DNA of 64,000 nt from NCBI GenBank assembly GCA_963830495.1, contig CAWHMS010000003.1, positions 186,001-250,000 of the forward strand. The letters run 5' to 3'. This stretch comes from CAWHMS01 sp963830495. Lineage in GTDB: Bacteria; Actinomycetota; Actinomycetes; Propionibacteriales; Nocardioidaceae. The stretch's first letter is position 1. Each line of letters begins with the position of its first letter. The notes under the pieces were generated by a model, which saw nothing but the letters and a program-made list of their open reading frames with translations, was not told the DNA's origin and made no database searches. Made by a program: the position numbers and the translations under genes. Of this stretch, positions 1-8,509 are shown piece by piece.

Positions 1-643
1 GGGTCTGCTCCAGGTGTGCCTGTGCCTCGTCGAGCTGGTCCCGGGTGGACTCGAACTGCTGGGTGAACTCTGCCTCGACCCGCTCGCGTCGCTCCGCCAG
101 CGTGGTCTCGAAGTCCGCCGCAGCCTGGGCCGCCTTGGCGCGCTGCGCCTCGAAGACCGCCTGCGCCTCCGCCACCCGGGCGGCAGCGTCGCGCTCGGTC
201 TCCTCGCGCAGCTCGTCGGCCTGCCGTTGTACGCCGTCGAGCATCGTCTTGGCCTCGGTGTCTGCCTCGCTCCTGCGCTGGTCGGCGTACGCATCGGCGT
301 CCGTGCGGACCCGCTCGGCCGCCTGCTCCGCCTCACGCTGTCGGGACTCGAAGTCGGACTTGGCGGAGCTGCGGATCTCCGCGGCCTCCTCCTCGGCCAG
401 GGAGAGGATCTGGCTGACACGGGCGCCGAAGTCGGCGAACGAGGGTGGCTTCGCCTGCTCGGCGGCAGTCTGCTCGTCGGCGTACAGCTGCGCTGCCTCC
501 AGCTCGCGCACCCGTGCCTCCAGCTCGAGCACCCGCTGCTGCGCCGCGGTGGACTGCTGGGTGAGTTCTTCGATCCGCTGGTCGACCTCGCTGGTCTCGT
601 ATCCGCGGAGCACGACGCGGAACGACGTCCGGGTGCTGTCCAT
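1..643 (-). CDS. DivIVA-domain coiled-coil protein (C-terminus cut by window edge)
   Basis: The frame opens at an ATG at 643 and stays open to the left edge, giving at least 214 residues. The start reads MDSTRTSFRVVLRGY followed by ETSEVDQRIEEL, which matches the short N-terminal DivIVA-type module (F-x-V-x-x-RGY-x-x-x-EVD). The rest is a long Ala/Glu/Arg heptad coiled coil. DivIVA proteins of actinobacteria sit on curved membrane at poles and septa and recruit the elongation machinery; that role here is inferred from the fold. The gene lies 10 bases after the stop of another coiled-coil gene, so the two are probably one transcript. The C-terminus and total length cannot be seen. Confidence 0.75.
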   Translation of the reverse strand, partial: MDSTRTSFRVVLRGYETSEVDQRIEELTQQSTAAQQRVLELEARVRELEAAQLYADEQTAAEQAKPPSFADFGARVSQILSLAEEEAAEIRSSAKSDFESRQREAEQAAERVRTDADAYADQRRSEADTEAKTMLDGVQRQADELREETERDAAARVAEAQAVFEAQRAKAAQAAADFETTLAERRERVEAEFTQQFESTRDQLDEAQAHLEQT

Positions 644-653
644 CAGTCTTGCC

Positions 654-2117
654 TCAGCCTTCTCGTTGCAGGGTTGGGTCGGTCTGGTCGTCGGTGGAGG
701 AGTCCGGGCCCTCTTGTTGTCCGCCGCCGACGTCCGGTACGGCGAGGGCCTGGATGACGCCGGAAAGGCCACCCAGCTCCTCGACGATCTCGCGGCGTTG
801 GATCTCCAGCGCCTCGACCTCCGCTCGCGCGGCGTCGAGCAGCGCATGCGACTCCTGCTCGGCCTGGTCATGCTGACGAGCGGCGTCGGACACCAAGGCG
901 GCGGCCTCGTCACGCGCGTGACTCAAGATCTGCTGTGCTTCGCGTTGCGCCCGCATGACCTCGGAGGCGACCTGCTCGCGCAGCGTGCGTGCGCCGTTGT
1001 CGGCATCCTCGAGGCGCCGATGGGCGCGGGTCTCGGTCTCCTCCAAGTGCCGGAAGGCATCCATCCGGGTGGCTTCGGCATCCTGCTCTGCCTGGTGGCG
1101 GATGCGCTCGGCGTCGCCGTCGGCCTCGGCGATCGCCTTCCGGCCCTGCTCCTCGAGCTCGACCGCGCGCTGGTCGGCGTCCGCCGCTCGATGACGCAGC
1201 CGCTCCGCGGACCGGTTGAGGACCTGCTGCACCTGACGCCGACGGTTGCCGAGCGCCCTGGTGAGGTCTCGGTGGCCACGGACTCGGGTGCGTTCGGCCT
1301 CCTCCTCCGCGGTGGCGAGCAGCGCCTCGACCGTGCGACCCGTCCACGCGGTCTGCTCGGCGGCGGCGGCATGCTGGCGGTCGGCCTCGAGCCTGGCTTC
1401 CTCGAGCCGTGTCTCAGCCTCCTGCAGCAACGCCGCATGCTGCTCCTCCGCCGCCGTACGCAGGGAGGTGGCCTCTGCAGTTGCGGCCTCGAGCAGGGAA
1501 GACGATCGAGTTTCAGCCTCGGTCCGCAATCGATTCGCGTCTGTCTGCGCCTCGGAGCGGATGACCTGGGCAGCTCGCTCCGCCTCGATCAACCGGCTGC
1601 GCTCGACCTCGTCGACGTGGGCGATGCGCGCCTCGGTCTCCGCCGCAGCCGCGACGAGCTGATGCTCCGCTTGCTGTTGCGCCTCGCCTACAAGCCGGGC
1701 CGCCTCCGCCTCCGCCTCCGCACGCTGCCGCTCTGCCTCGTCACGTTGCGCCGTTGCCGTCTCGCGAGCCTCACCGAGGATCTGGTCCCGGTCACGCCCA
1801 GCAGCCTGCATGAGCAGCGTCGCCTGCTCACCGGCGTCGCGGATCAGCTCTTGGCCCTGCTCGGATGCCCTGGCCAGCCGGGTGGCGGCTTGGCTGTGCA
1901 GGCGTTCCGCCTCCGCCCGGACGGCGACGGCCTCGTCGTGCAGTCGGGCGGACTCCTGCTCGGCCTGACGCGCCCGCTCCACGGTCTGGGCGGCCTCCGC
2001 CTGCGCATGCGCGATGAGCTCGTCGGCAACCTGCTGCGCGCGCTGCAGCACGGAGGCCACGGGATCGGTGTGACCTGCCGCAGGGGCGGTGACTCCTGGA
2101 CGAGGAGTGGAGTCCAT
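654..2117 (-). CDS. long coiled-coil protein, cytoskeleton-like
   Basis: A 487-residue protein made almost entirely of Ala/Glu/Arg/Gln heptads, with no membrane segment and no catalytic motif. After a short proline-containing head (MDSTPRPGVTAPAAG) the coiled coil runs from about residue 20 to about 440 and ends in an acidic Gly/Asp/Gln tail. The composition resembles Scy/FilP-like and DivIVA-associated filament proteins, but no family-specific motif is visible. I start at the ATG at 2117; a GTG at 2165 would add 16 residues that look non-coding. Its first residues (MDST) match those of the following DivIVA-like gene 10 bases downstream, so the pair may share an origin or function. Confidence 0.7.
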   Translation of the reverse strand: MDSTPRPGVTAPAAGHTDPVASVLQRAQQVADELIAHAQAEAAQTVERARQAEQESARLHDEAVAVRAEAERLHSQAATRLARASEQGQELIRDAGEQATLLMQAAGRDRDQILGEARETATAQRDEAERQRAEAEAEAARLVGEAQQQAEHQLVAAAAETEARIAHVDEVERSRLIEAERAAQVIRSEAQTDANRLRTEAETRSSSLLEAATAEATSLRTAAEEQHAALLQEAETRLEEARLEADRQHAAAAEQTAWTGRTVEALLATAEEEAERTRVRGHRDLTRALGNRRRQVQQVLNRSAERLRHRAADADQRAVELEEQGRKAIAEADGDAERIRHQAEQDAEATRMDAFRHLEETETRAHRRLEDADNGARTLREQVASEVMRAQREAQQILSHARDEAAALVSDAARQHDQAEQESHALLDAARAEVEALEIQRREIVEELGGLSGVIQALAVPDVGGGQQEGPDSSTDDQTDPTLQREG

Positions 2118-2213
2118 GGCTGAATCATCGCAGACCGTCCGGAACGTGTCACAAGCACTTCGCACCGAAAACTCGGTGACCCGAGATGGCCGGGGATGAC
2201 ACAGTGAGTCGGC

Positions 2214-3218
2214 ATGTCACCAGACGAATGGTTCGCCGACGCGGTGACCACTCGCGCCGGCACGGTGTTGCCGGTCAGGGCGACGGCTCGGCGCCCCAGT
2301 TGGGCGGATCTCGCGCCGGCGGTGCGCGCCGCGATCTGTTCGCTGGCCGGATCGGACGTCATACGCGCCCGTTCTGCGGGTACTGGCTTTACCTCCGGCT
2401 TCGCCTCTCGCCTCGATCTCGCCGACGGGCGGCAGGTGTTCGTCAAGGCAGCCTCAGCGAGTGCGGATGCCGCTCTCGGTTGGCATATCACCGCGTCGTA
2501 CCGCGAGGAGATCCGCAAGCTGCGGGGACTCCCTGCAGGGGTTCCTGCTCCGCGCCTGATGTGGTGGTGGGACGACGACATCGATGGCGACCGGTGGGTC
2601 GTCCTGGGGCTGCAGTTCATCGCCGGTCGACCGCCACGCCGCCCCTGGCGCTCCGACGAGCTCGCCGTTGTGGTCGACACGCTGACCGCGACCGCACCGG
2701 CACTGGCCACGGCGCCGGCCGAGCTGAGTCTTCCGTCCTTCGTGACCGAGTTCGGCGATGTCGAGCAGTGGGCCAACCGGGTGGTCGAACGGGACGGCAC
2801 CAGCGCCTGGCTGGACCACGTGATCGCACTCGGTCGGGAGTCTCTCCACCTGTGCTCGGGCACGGCGATGGCACACCTTGACCTGCGCGACGACAACATT
2901 CTGCTCAGCCCGGAGGGCAGGGTGTGGATCTGCGACTGGAACTGGCCGCTGCGAGCCGCGCCTTGGCTCGATCTCGTCACGCTGCTGATCTCGGCACACG
3001 GTGACGGGCTCGATGTCGACACGTTGGTGACGGTGCACCCGCTGACTGCTGGTGTGTCGCCGCGAGCGGTCGACGCCTGGCTTGCGATCCTATGGCTGTA
3101 CTTCACCGCCGCCAAGGAACGCCCTGTCCCTGCGAACTCACCCCACATCCGCGACCATCAGCTCTGGTACGACGAGGTCACGCGGGACTGGCTCGAGCGC
3201 CGGCTCGCCCATTCGTGA
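2214..3218 (+). CDS. aminoglycoside phosphotransferase-family (APH) kinase
   Basis: A 334-residue protein with the APH/choline-kinase catalytic signature: a Brenner-type loop HLDLRDDNILL near residue 220 (catalytic Asp, metal-binding Asn) and a downstream CDWNWPLRAAPWLDL segment carrying the metal-binding Asp of the DFG-equivalent. The N-lobe has the typical glycine-containing strand and an invariant-type Lys in VFVKAAS near residue 80. Such enzymes phosphorylate small hydroxylated molecules (aminoglycosides, choline, amino sugars); the substrate cannot be read from the sequence. It is divergent from the coiled-coil gene at 2117 and stands alone, so neighbours give no clue. Resistance function should not be assumed. 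Confidence 0.8.
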   Translation: MSPDEWFADAVTTRAGTVLPVRATARRPSWADLAPAVRAAICSLAGSDVIRARSAGTGFTSGFASRLDLADGRQVFVKAASASADAALGWHITASYREEIRKLRGLPAGVPAPRLMWWWDDDIDGDRWVVLGLQFIAGRPPRRPWRSDELAVVVDTLTATAPALATAPAELSLPSFVTEFGDVEQWANRVVERDGTSAWLDHVIALGRESLHLCSGTAMAHLDLRDDNILLSPEGRVWICDWNWPLRAAPWLDLVTLLISAHGDGLDVDTLVTVHPLTAGVSPRAVDAWLAILWLYFTAAKERPVPANSPHIRDHQLWYDEVTRDWLERRLAHS

Positions 3219-3299
3219 ACGGCGGCTGGCCGGGGCGCGCGTGCAGTCGGCCGCCCTGCTGTCCTGATCTCGGCGGCGCTTCGCGGAGACCGACGGAGA

Positions 3300-4460
3300 C
3301 TAGGCCCAGGAAGCTCGGGTGCGCTGTGCCAGGTCTGCGACGACGTCCCGCAGGCTGCCGCCGGACTCCACGACCGCGCGCTGCCGGGCAGCACCGGAGC
3401 CACGCGCCAGCAACCGTTCCACGAGGTCACGCGCGCGCTCCAGGTCGTCGGCATCGCGCAAAGCGTCCTGGGCGTGATGGAGCAGAGCCTCGATGGCCTC
3501 CCGCGCCGACACCTGCCGTCCATCGACAGGATGCACGAGGTCGTGGCCGACTCCGAAGCGACTCGCCTTCCAGTGCGCGGCTCGCAGCTGATCCGTTCGC
3601 CACCGGAGAGCCGGCGTGCCCGCGGCGTACTCACGGGCGGCCATCTCGACGAGCGCGCGGGCCATGGCTGCGACGAGGCACACCACCTCGACCTCGGTGC
3701 ACACGTCGGCCACCCGGATCTCCACCGTCGGCAACCGGGCAGCCAGTCGCGCATCGAGGTACAGCATTCCCTCATCCAGCGCCGCACCGGTGTCCATGAT
3801 CGCCCTGGTCGCGGCCCGGTACCCGGCCGCGTCGCCGTACGGCTCCGCAGGTCCCGCCGAGGGCCATCGTCCCCAGACCTGCGCTCGCCACGAGGCGTAG
3901 CCGGAGTCGACACCGAGCCAGTACGGCGAGTTCGAGCTCACGGCCAGCAGTACCGGGAGCCACGGACGGATCCGGTCGAGCACACCCACGGCCTCGTCGT
4001 CGCTGCCGATGTCGACGTGGACATGCATGCCCGCGACGCTCGCCTCGCGGCCGATGATCCCGTAGTCGTGCACGATCCGCTCGTAGCGGGGAGTCCTGGT
4101 CACGACGTCGACCTCGCCCCGGAGCACGGGCGTCGGCACGGCGATCATGTCGGCGCCGCCCTCCTCGGCCGCCGCTGCTGCGCGCCGCCTCGCAGCTCGA
4201 ATGGCCGCAGCGAGATCGTCGATGGTCAGGCACGGCTCGGTCGACGTCTCCAACTGATGCAGGAACAACTCCTGGGTGAGCGCACCGCCAGGATGGGCGA
4301 CTCCCGCATCACCGGCGGCCGCGGCTCCATCTGCCGGGTCAGACGCCCCGAGCCGATCGGCCTCCACGGCGTGGTGCGAGGCGGGGCGAGGGCGCCCCGT
4401 GGACGGGTCGACGAGCTGCATCTCCTCCTCGATGCCGATCTTTCGCACGTCCACCAGCAC
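3300..4460 (-). CDS. carboxylate-amine ligase, glutamate-cysteine ligase family 2 (YbdK type)
   Basis: About 386 residues with the GCS2 signatures: VRKIGIEEEMQLVDP near the N-terminus (metal-binding glutamates), GMHVHVDI in the middle, SSNSPYW and the region around PTVEIRVADVC. Family members are ATP-dependent ligases joining glutamate to cysteine or another amine; many actinobacterial YbdK-type paralogues have only weak or unproven cysteine ligase activity, so the product is uncertain. The frame is open far upstream, but homology begins at the GTG codons at 4448, 4454 or 4460; I use 4460, which has AGGTGG about 12 bases upstream. It is divergent from the DUF72 gene with only 30 bases between the starts. 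Confidence 0.82.
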   Translation of the reverse strand: MLVDVRKIGIEEEMQLVDPSTGRPRPASHHAVEADRLGASDPADGAAAAGDAGVAHPGGALTQELFLHQLETSTEPCLTIDDLAAAIRAARRRAAAAAEEGGADMIAVPTPVLRGEVDVVTRTPRYERIVHDYGIIGREASVAGMHVHVDIGSDDEAVGVLDRIRPWLPVLLAVSSNSPYWLGVDSGYASWRAQVWGRWPSAGPAEPYGDAAGYRAATRAIMDTGAALDEGMLYLDARLAARLPTVEIRVADVCTEVEVVCLVAAMARALVEMAAREYAAGTPALRWRTDQLRAAHWKASRFGVGHDLVHPVDGRQVSAREAIEALLHHAQDALRDADDLERARDLVERLLARGSGAARQRAVVESGGSLRDVVADLAQRTRASWA

Positions 4461-4490
4461 AGTCTGCCGCAGCCACCTAGGGTCGACATC

Positions 4491-5327
4491 ATGCGCGCGG
4501 GCACCGTGCGGGTGGGCATCTCCGGCTGGATCTATGCGCCCTGGCGTGGCGACTTCTATCCGACCGGCTTGCCGCACCGACGCGAGCTGGAGTACGCCGC
4601 CGAGCGGCTGGACAGCATCGAGATCAACGGTTCGTTCTACTCGCTGCAACGGCCGATCAGCTGGGCCGGATGGCGGGACCGCACCCCGGACGACTTCGTG
4701 TTCGCCGTCAAGGGTGGCCGCTTCATCACGCATCTCAAGCGGTTGGCAGACGTCGACGTCCCGATGGCCAACTTCTTCGCATCGGGACCGCTGCTGCTCG
4801 CGGCGAAGCTCGGCCCCTTCCTGTGGCAACTGCCCGCCAACCTCCCCCATGACACTGACCGCCTGCACCGGTTTCTGAGCCTGCTCCCCGCCACGACCTC
4901 TGCTGCGGCCGAGCTGGCGGGCCGGCACGACGACCGGGTGGGCGACGATGCCGCCGCTTGGCGGCCCGCTGTCGATGCTCCGCTGCGGCACGCCCTCGAG
5001 GCCAGGCACCCGTCCTTCGTGACCGAGGATGTCCTGTCGCAGCTGGCCCAGCACGGAGTCGCTGCCGTCGTTGCTGACAGCGGCGGCCGGTTCCCGGCCG
5101 TCGCGACCGTGACGAGCGACTTCGTCTATGTCCGGTTGCACGGCCCCGAGGAGCTCTACTCCAGCGGGTACGACGATCAGGGGCTTGATCGCTGGGCCGT
5201 CCGGGTCGCGGAGTGGGCGGACTCAGGTCACGACGTCTTCGTCTACTTCGACAACGACGCCAAGGGCTATGCGCCGTTCGATGCGATGCGGCTACGTGAG
5301 CGGCTGACGTCGTACCTGCCCCGCTGA
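4491..5327 (+). CDS. DUF72 (YecE-like) domain protein
   Basis: A 278-residue TIM-barrel-type protein. It opens with VRVGISGWIYAPWRGDFYP and continues with IEINGSFYSLQ, FVFAVKGGRFITH, FLWQLPANL, YVRLHGPEELY and VYFDNDAKGYAP, which are the conserved blocks of DUF72. No biochemical role is established for the family. The ATG at 4491 coincides with the start of the conserved block, so the much longer open frame upstream is the antisense shadow of the ligase gene. It shares a 30-base divergent intergenic space with that ligase, which suggests but does not prove common control. Confidence 0.88.
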   Translation: MRAGTVRVGISGWIYAPWRGDFYPTGLPHRRELEYAAERLDSIEINGSFYSLQRPISWAGWRDRTPDDFVFAVKGGRFITHLKRLADVDVPMANFFASGPLLLAAKLGPFLWQLPANLPHDTDRLHRFLSLLPATTSAAAELAGRHDDRVGDDAAAWRPAVDAPLRHALEARHPSFVTEDVLSQLAQHGVAAVVADSGGRFPAVATVTSDFVYVRLHGPEELYSSGYDDQGLDRWAVRVAEWADSGHDVFVYFDNDAKGYAPFDAMRLRERLTSYLPR

Positions 5328-5401
5328 CGGTGCACGCTGCGCTCGCGTGGACGTGAGCGAAGACGGCGCCGAGCAGCCACGCCCCGGTCCGCCACGCAGC
5401 C

Positions 5402-6805
5402 CTAGACGAACTCGGTGAAGGCCGGCATCGGCCATGGGCCCGCTGCCTTGTCCCTGGCGATCTCGAAGCCATGTGCGATCTCGATCAGGGTGCCTTCGCT
5501 GCCGGCCGTGCCCCAGAAGCTGACCGCCACCGGCAGCCCGTGGACCATGCCCGCAGGCACAGTCACGATCGGGTGGCCCGCCATCGCGCTCGGCTGGGTG
5601 CAGGAGCCGGCGTGGTGCTCCGGGTTGACCAGGTCGATCGGCACCGCCGGAGCGTACGACGGGGCGACCAGCGCGTCGAGGCCGTGTGCTCCGAGCACGG
5701 CATCGGTGCCCTCGTCACGGCCGTGCCGGAGACACGCGGCCCGGGCGGCGGCGTACTCGTCGGAATCCACGCCCGGCGTCGTCAGCGCCTGCTCGAAGAA
5801 CGCCTGGCCGAACCAGGCCAGCTCCTCGTCCGCGTGCGCGCGATTGAACTCCACGACGTCGGCGAGACTGCGCGGTACGTCGCCGGAACGAGTGGCGAGA
5901 TACCGCCGGAGCCCGTCGTCGAGCTCGGCCAGGAGCACGTGCAGCTCGTCGTCGGAGCCGTAGTCGACCATCGCCTCGAGGTCGGTGTTGTCGACAATCG
6001 TGGCGCCTGCGGCCGACAGCAGACCCAGTGCCTCTTCCGCGACCCTGTCGGCTGCATCGCTGTAACCCCAGAACACCTTGCGGGGAACTCCGATCCGCTT
6101 GTCGGCCAGCCGGCCGCCGACCGCGTGCGTCACGTAGTCGATGCCGCCCCCGGCGAGCACGCTGAGCACCGCTGCGGCGTCGCGCACAGAGCGCGCGAGC
6201 GGACCCGGGGCGTCCTGCGAGGAGGAGATCGGCACGACGCCTTCGGTCGGCACCAGCCCGACGGTGGGCTTGATCCCGACGCATCCGTTGAACGCAGCCG
6301 GGCAGGTGATCGAGCCGTCCGTCTCGGTGCCGATCGCCACCGGTGCCAGGCCGGCTGCCACGGCTGCACCACTGCCCGAGCTCGATCCGCCGGCGGACCG
6401 GTTCAGCGCATGAGGGTTGCGGGTGAGGCCGCCGACGGCGCTCCAGCCCGAGGTCGACCCGGGATCGCGAATGTTGGCCCACTCGCTGAGATTGGTCTTG
6501 CCGATGACGATCATCCCGGCGTCCCGGAGCCGGGTGACGAGCAGGGCGTCCTGACTCGGCGGTGCGCCGGTGAGCGCGAGCGACCCGGCTGTCGTGGGCA
6601 TGTCGGCGGTGTCGATGTTGTCCTTGACCAGGACGGGCATGCCGTGCAGCCGACCCAGCCCGCGTGCTCCGTCTGCGCTGGCGCGGTCACGGTCGGCCGC
6701 CTCAGCGCTCGCCTCCTCGGCGAGAGTGCAGACGGCATTGATCAGCGGGTCGACGTCGGCGATCCGGTCGAGCAGGGCAGCCACGGTCTCACTGGCGGAG
6801 GTCAT
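5402..6805 (-). CDS. amidase signature-family hydrolase
   Basis: A 467-residue amidase with the full Ser-cisSer-Lys triad: Lys61 in VLVKDN, the Gly/Ser-rich GGSSSGSGAA block near residues 139-147 with the cis-Ser, and the nucleophile Ser165 in TETDGSI. It is not GatA by context, because no gatB or gatC is nearby, and it lacks the extra features of fatty-acid amide hydrolases that would name a substrate. Start chosen at ATG 6805, preceded by an AGGAT-type ribosome site; the frame extends further upstream without homology. Probably monocistronic, divergent from rpsT. Substrate unknown. Confidence 0.88.
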   Translation of the reverse strand: MTSASETVAALLDRIADVDPLINAVCTLAEEASAEAADRDRASADGARGLGRLHGMPVLVKDNIDTADMPTTAGSLALTGAPPSQDALLVTRLRDAGMIVIGKTNLSEWANIRDPGSTSGWSAVGGLTRNPHALNRSAGGSSSGSGAAVAAGLAPVAIGTETDGSITCPAAFNGCVGIKPTVGLVPTEGVVPISSSQDAPGPLARSVRDAAAVLSVLAGGGIDYVTHAVGGRLADKRIGVPRKVFWGYSDAADRVAEEALGLLSAAGATIVDNTDLEAMVDYGSDDELHVLLAELDDGLRRYLATRSGDVPRSLADVVEFNRAHADEELAWFGQAFFEQALTTPGVDSDEYAAARAACLRHGRDEGTDAVLGAHGLDALVAPSYAPAVPIDLVNPEHHAGSCTQPSAMAGHPIVTVPAGMVHGLPVAVSFWGTAGSEGTLIEIAHGFEIARDKAAGPWPMPAFTEFV

Positions 6806-6977
6806 GAGGCATCCTGCCCTGGATCCACCTCTCCTCGCTTGGCCGGGTCGAGAGTGGCCCGCCTGCGGGATTTGGCCGGTCGTGTCGCTCGCTGGTAGCC
6901 TTGCCGGTCGCGTCCGCGCCTGCCCTGAGCAGCGGTGATGCACTCCGATCCGATCCGTAACAGTGAGGCACTACTCC

Positions 6978-7238
6978 GTGGCGAACATCAAGTCGCAGAT
7001 CAAGCGCATCAAGCAGAACAACGCTGCGCACGAGCGCAACAAGTCGGTGAAGTCGGCTCTCAAGACGTCGATCCGGCGCTTCCGGGAGGCCGCCGACGCG
7101 GGCGAGGGAGACAAGGCCAAGGGGATGGCCGCGACTGCGACCCGCAAGCTCGACAAGGCCGCCTCCGCCGGTGTGATCCACAAGAACCAGGCGGCGAACA
7201 AGAAGTCGGCCATCGCCAAGAAGGCCGCCTCACTCTGA
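6978..7238 (+). CDS. rpsT: 30S ribosomal protein S20
   Basis: An 86-residue, strongly basic protein reading MANIKSQIKRIKQN and ending KKSAIAKKAASL, the canonical S20 sequence and length. S20 binds 16S rRNA early in 30S assembly. The start is the GTG at 6978; the open frame extends five codons upstream, but homology begins at this codon. A strong hairpin follows 31 bases after the stop, and the gene is convergent with holA, an arrangement common in actinobacteria. Confidence 0.97.
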   Translation: MANIKSQIKRIKQNNAAHERNKSVKSALKTSIRRFREAADAGEGDKAKGMAATATRKLDKAASAGVIHKNQAANKKSAIAKKAASL

Positions 7239-7268
7239 CCTTCGCTCCCCTACGGCGGGAGCGCCCCG

Positions 7269-7300
7269 AACGGGCTGATCTGGATCGGATCAGCCCGTTT
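7269..7300 (+). terminator. hairpin terminator after rpsT
   Basis: A perfect 12-base-pair stem, AACGGGCTGATC (7269-7280) with GATCAGCCCGTT (7288-7299), around a 7-base loop, followed by a short T run. It lies 31 bases beyond the rpsT stop and may act in both directions between the convergent rpsT and holA. Confidence 0.8.
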
Positions 7301-7452
7301 CGCATGAGTGGCCGCCTTTCTCGCGGCTGTTCCCGCCGCGAGAGCCGGCCCGCACGCCGGAGTCGGTCACCGTGCCCTGGTCACGTCATCCGTTCCTGAG
7401 CACCTGTCAGGTCGTCGCGTCACGAGCCGGCGCCACGTGACCTCCTGCCTCG

Positions 7453-8445
7453 TCAGTGCAGGACCCTGGCGCGCAGCACCGCGATGACAAGTCGCTCGCA
7501 CGCCCAGGACCGATCCCCGCCCGCGCCCTTGACGGCAGCGTCTGCCTCCGCGGTCGCCTGGATCGCCGCCGCGAGCCCCCGCGGTGCCCAGCCCTGGGAC
7601 TGCCTCCGGATGGTCTTGAGCTTCCAGGGCGGCACGCCGACTTCACGTGCCAGATCGGCGTCACGAAGCCCTCGCGGCGCTCCTTGGTAGCGCGCGAGTC
7701 CCCGCAGACCACCAGCCACGGCGCTGGTGATCAACACCGGGTCGACCCGCGTGGTCAACGCCCAGCGCAACTGCTCCATCGCCAGGGCCGTGTTGCCCTC
7801 GATGGCGGCGTCGGCAACTGCGAAGCCCTTCACCTCGGCCCGGCCTGCGTAGTAGCGGTGCACCAGGTCGGCGCTGACCGCGCCCTCGTCGGCATCCGCT
7901 GAGAGCTGCTCGCAGGCGGCGGCGAGCGCTCGCATGTCCTCACCGACGGCATCGACGAGCGCCTTGGCAGCCTCGGGAGTGGCCTTGGTGCGGTGGCTTC
8001 GGAACTCGGCCGCGACCCAGGTCGGCAGCTCCCAGCTCTTGAGAGCCTCCGCCTTGACCTCGACGACCCCCGCGGAGCGCAGCTTGTCCAGCACCCGCTT
8101 GCCCTTGACGCCGCCGGAGTGGGCGAGCACGAGAGCCACGTCGTCGGCGGGCCCGGCGACGTACGCCAGCAACGACGCGGCGGCATCGTCGGGCAGATCC
8201 TGCAGCATCCGCACGACTACGCAACGCATGGTCGCGAAGAGCGAAGGACTGGAGATCTCCGCCAACGCATCGGGCCCGATCTCGGCGGCCGAGACCTCGG
8301 ACACGTCAGCGTCGGGGTCGGCCGCGGTGACCGCGCTGCGCACGCCAGCGATCGCGCGCTCGGCCAGGAACTCGTTGCTGCCGGTGATCAGGGTCGTGAC
8401 GCCGAGTACGTCGGCCGCCGCCTGCTTCGCCATGGTGGGCAGCAT
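7453..8445 (-). CDS. holA: DNA polymerase III delta subunit (clamp-loader subunit)
   Basis: About 330 residues of HolA type: LGVTTLITGSNEFLAERAI at the N-terminus, then VVVRMLQDLPDD, VLAHSGGVKGKRVLDKL, LKSWELPTWVAAEF and MRALAAACEQLSA in the AAA+-like part. The C-terminal collar domain carries WALTTRVDPVLI and PPWKLKTIRRQ. Delta opens the beta sliding clamp during loading. Two starts are possible, 8445 (MLPTMAK) and 8433 (MAKQ); neither has a clear ribosome site. It follows comEC by 64 bases on the same strand, the usual comEA-comEC-holA order. Confidence 0.93.
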   Translation of the reverse strand: MLPTMAKQAAADVLGVTTLITGSNEFLAERAIAGVRSAVTAADPDADVSEVSAAEIGPDALAEISSPSLFATMRCVVVRMLQDLPDDAAASLLAYVAGPADDVALVLAHSGGVKGKRVLDKLRSAGVVEVKAEALKSWELPTWVAAEFRSHRTKATPEAAKALVDAVGEDMRALAAACEQLSADADEGAVSADLVHRYYAGRAEVKGFAVADAAIEGNTALAMEQLRWALTTRVDPVLITSAVAGGLRGLARYQGAPRGLRDADLAREVGVPPWKLKTIRRQSQGWAPRGLAAAIQATAEADAAVKGAGGDRSWACERLVIAVLRARVLH

Positions 8446-8509
8446 GCCACGGCGGTGGGACAGGGCGGCGCGTTCCCCGTCCGGTGCCGGCTTCGGGAGG
8501 AGGTGAGCC

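Noticed and set aside
45..2123. Long plus-strand open frame over the coiled-coil genes
   Set aside because: It is the antisense shadow of two Ala/Glu/Arg-rich minus-strand genes; its product is Ser/Arg/Leu low-complexity with no domain.
3474..4490. Plus-strand extension upstream of the DUF72 gene
   Set aside because: Homology starts at ATG 4491; the upstream part is antisense to the glutamate-cysteine ligase-like gene.
5471..6898. 475-codon plus-strand frame opposite the amidase
   Set aside because: The amidase has all catalytic motifs on the minus strand; the plus frame is a high-GC shadow.
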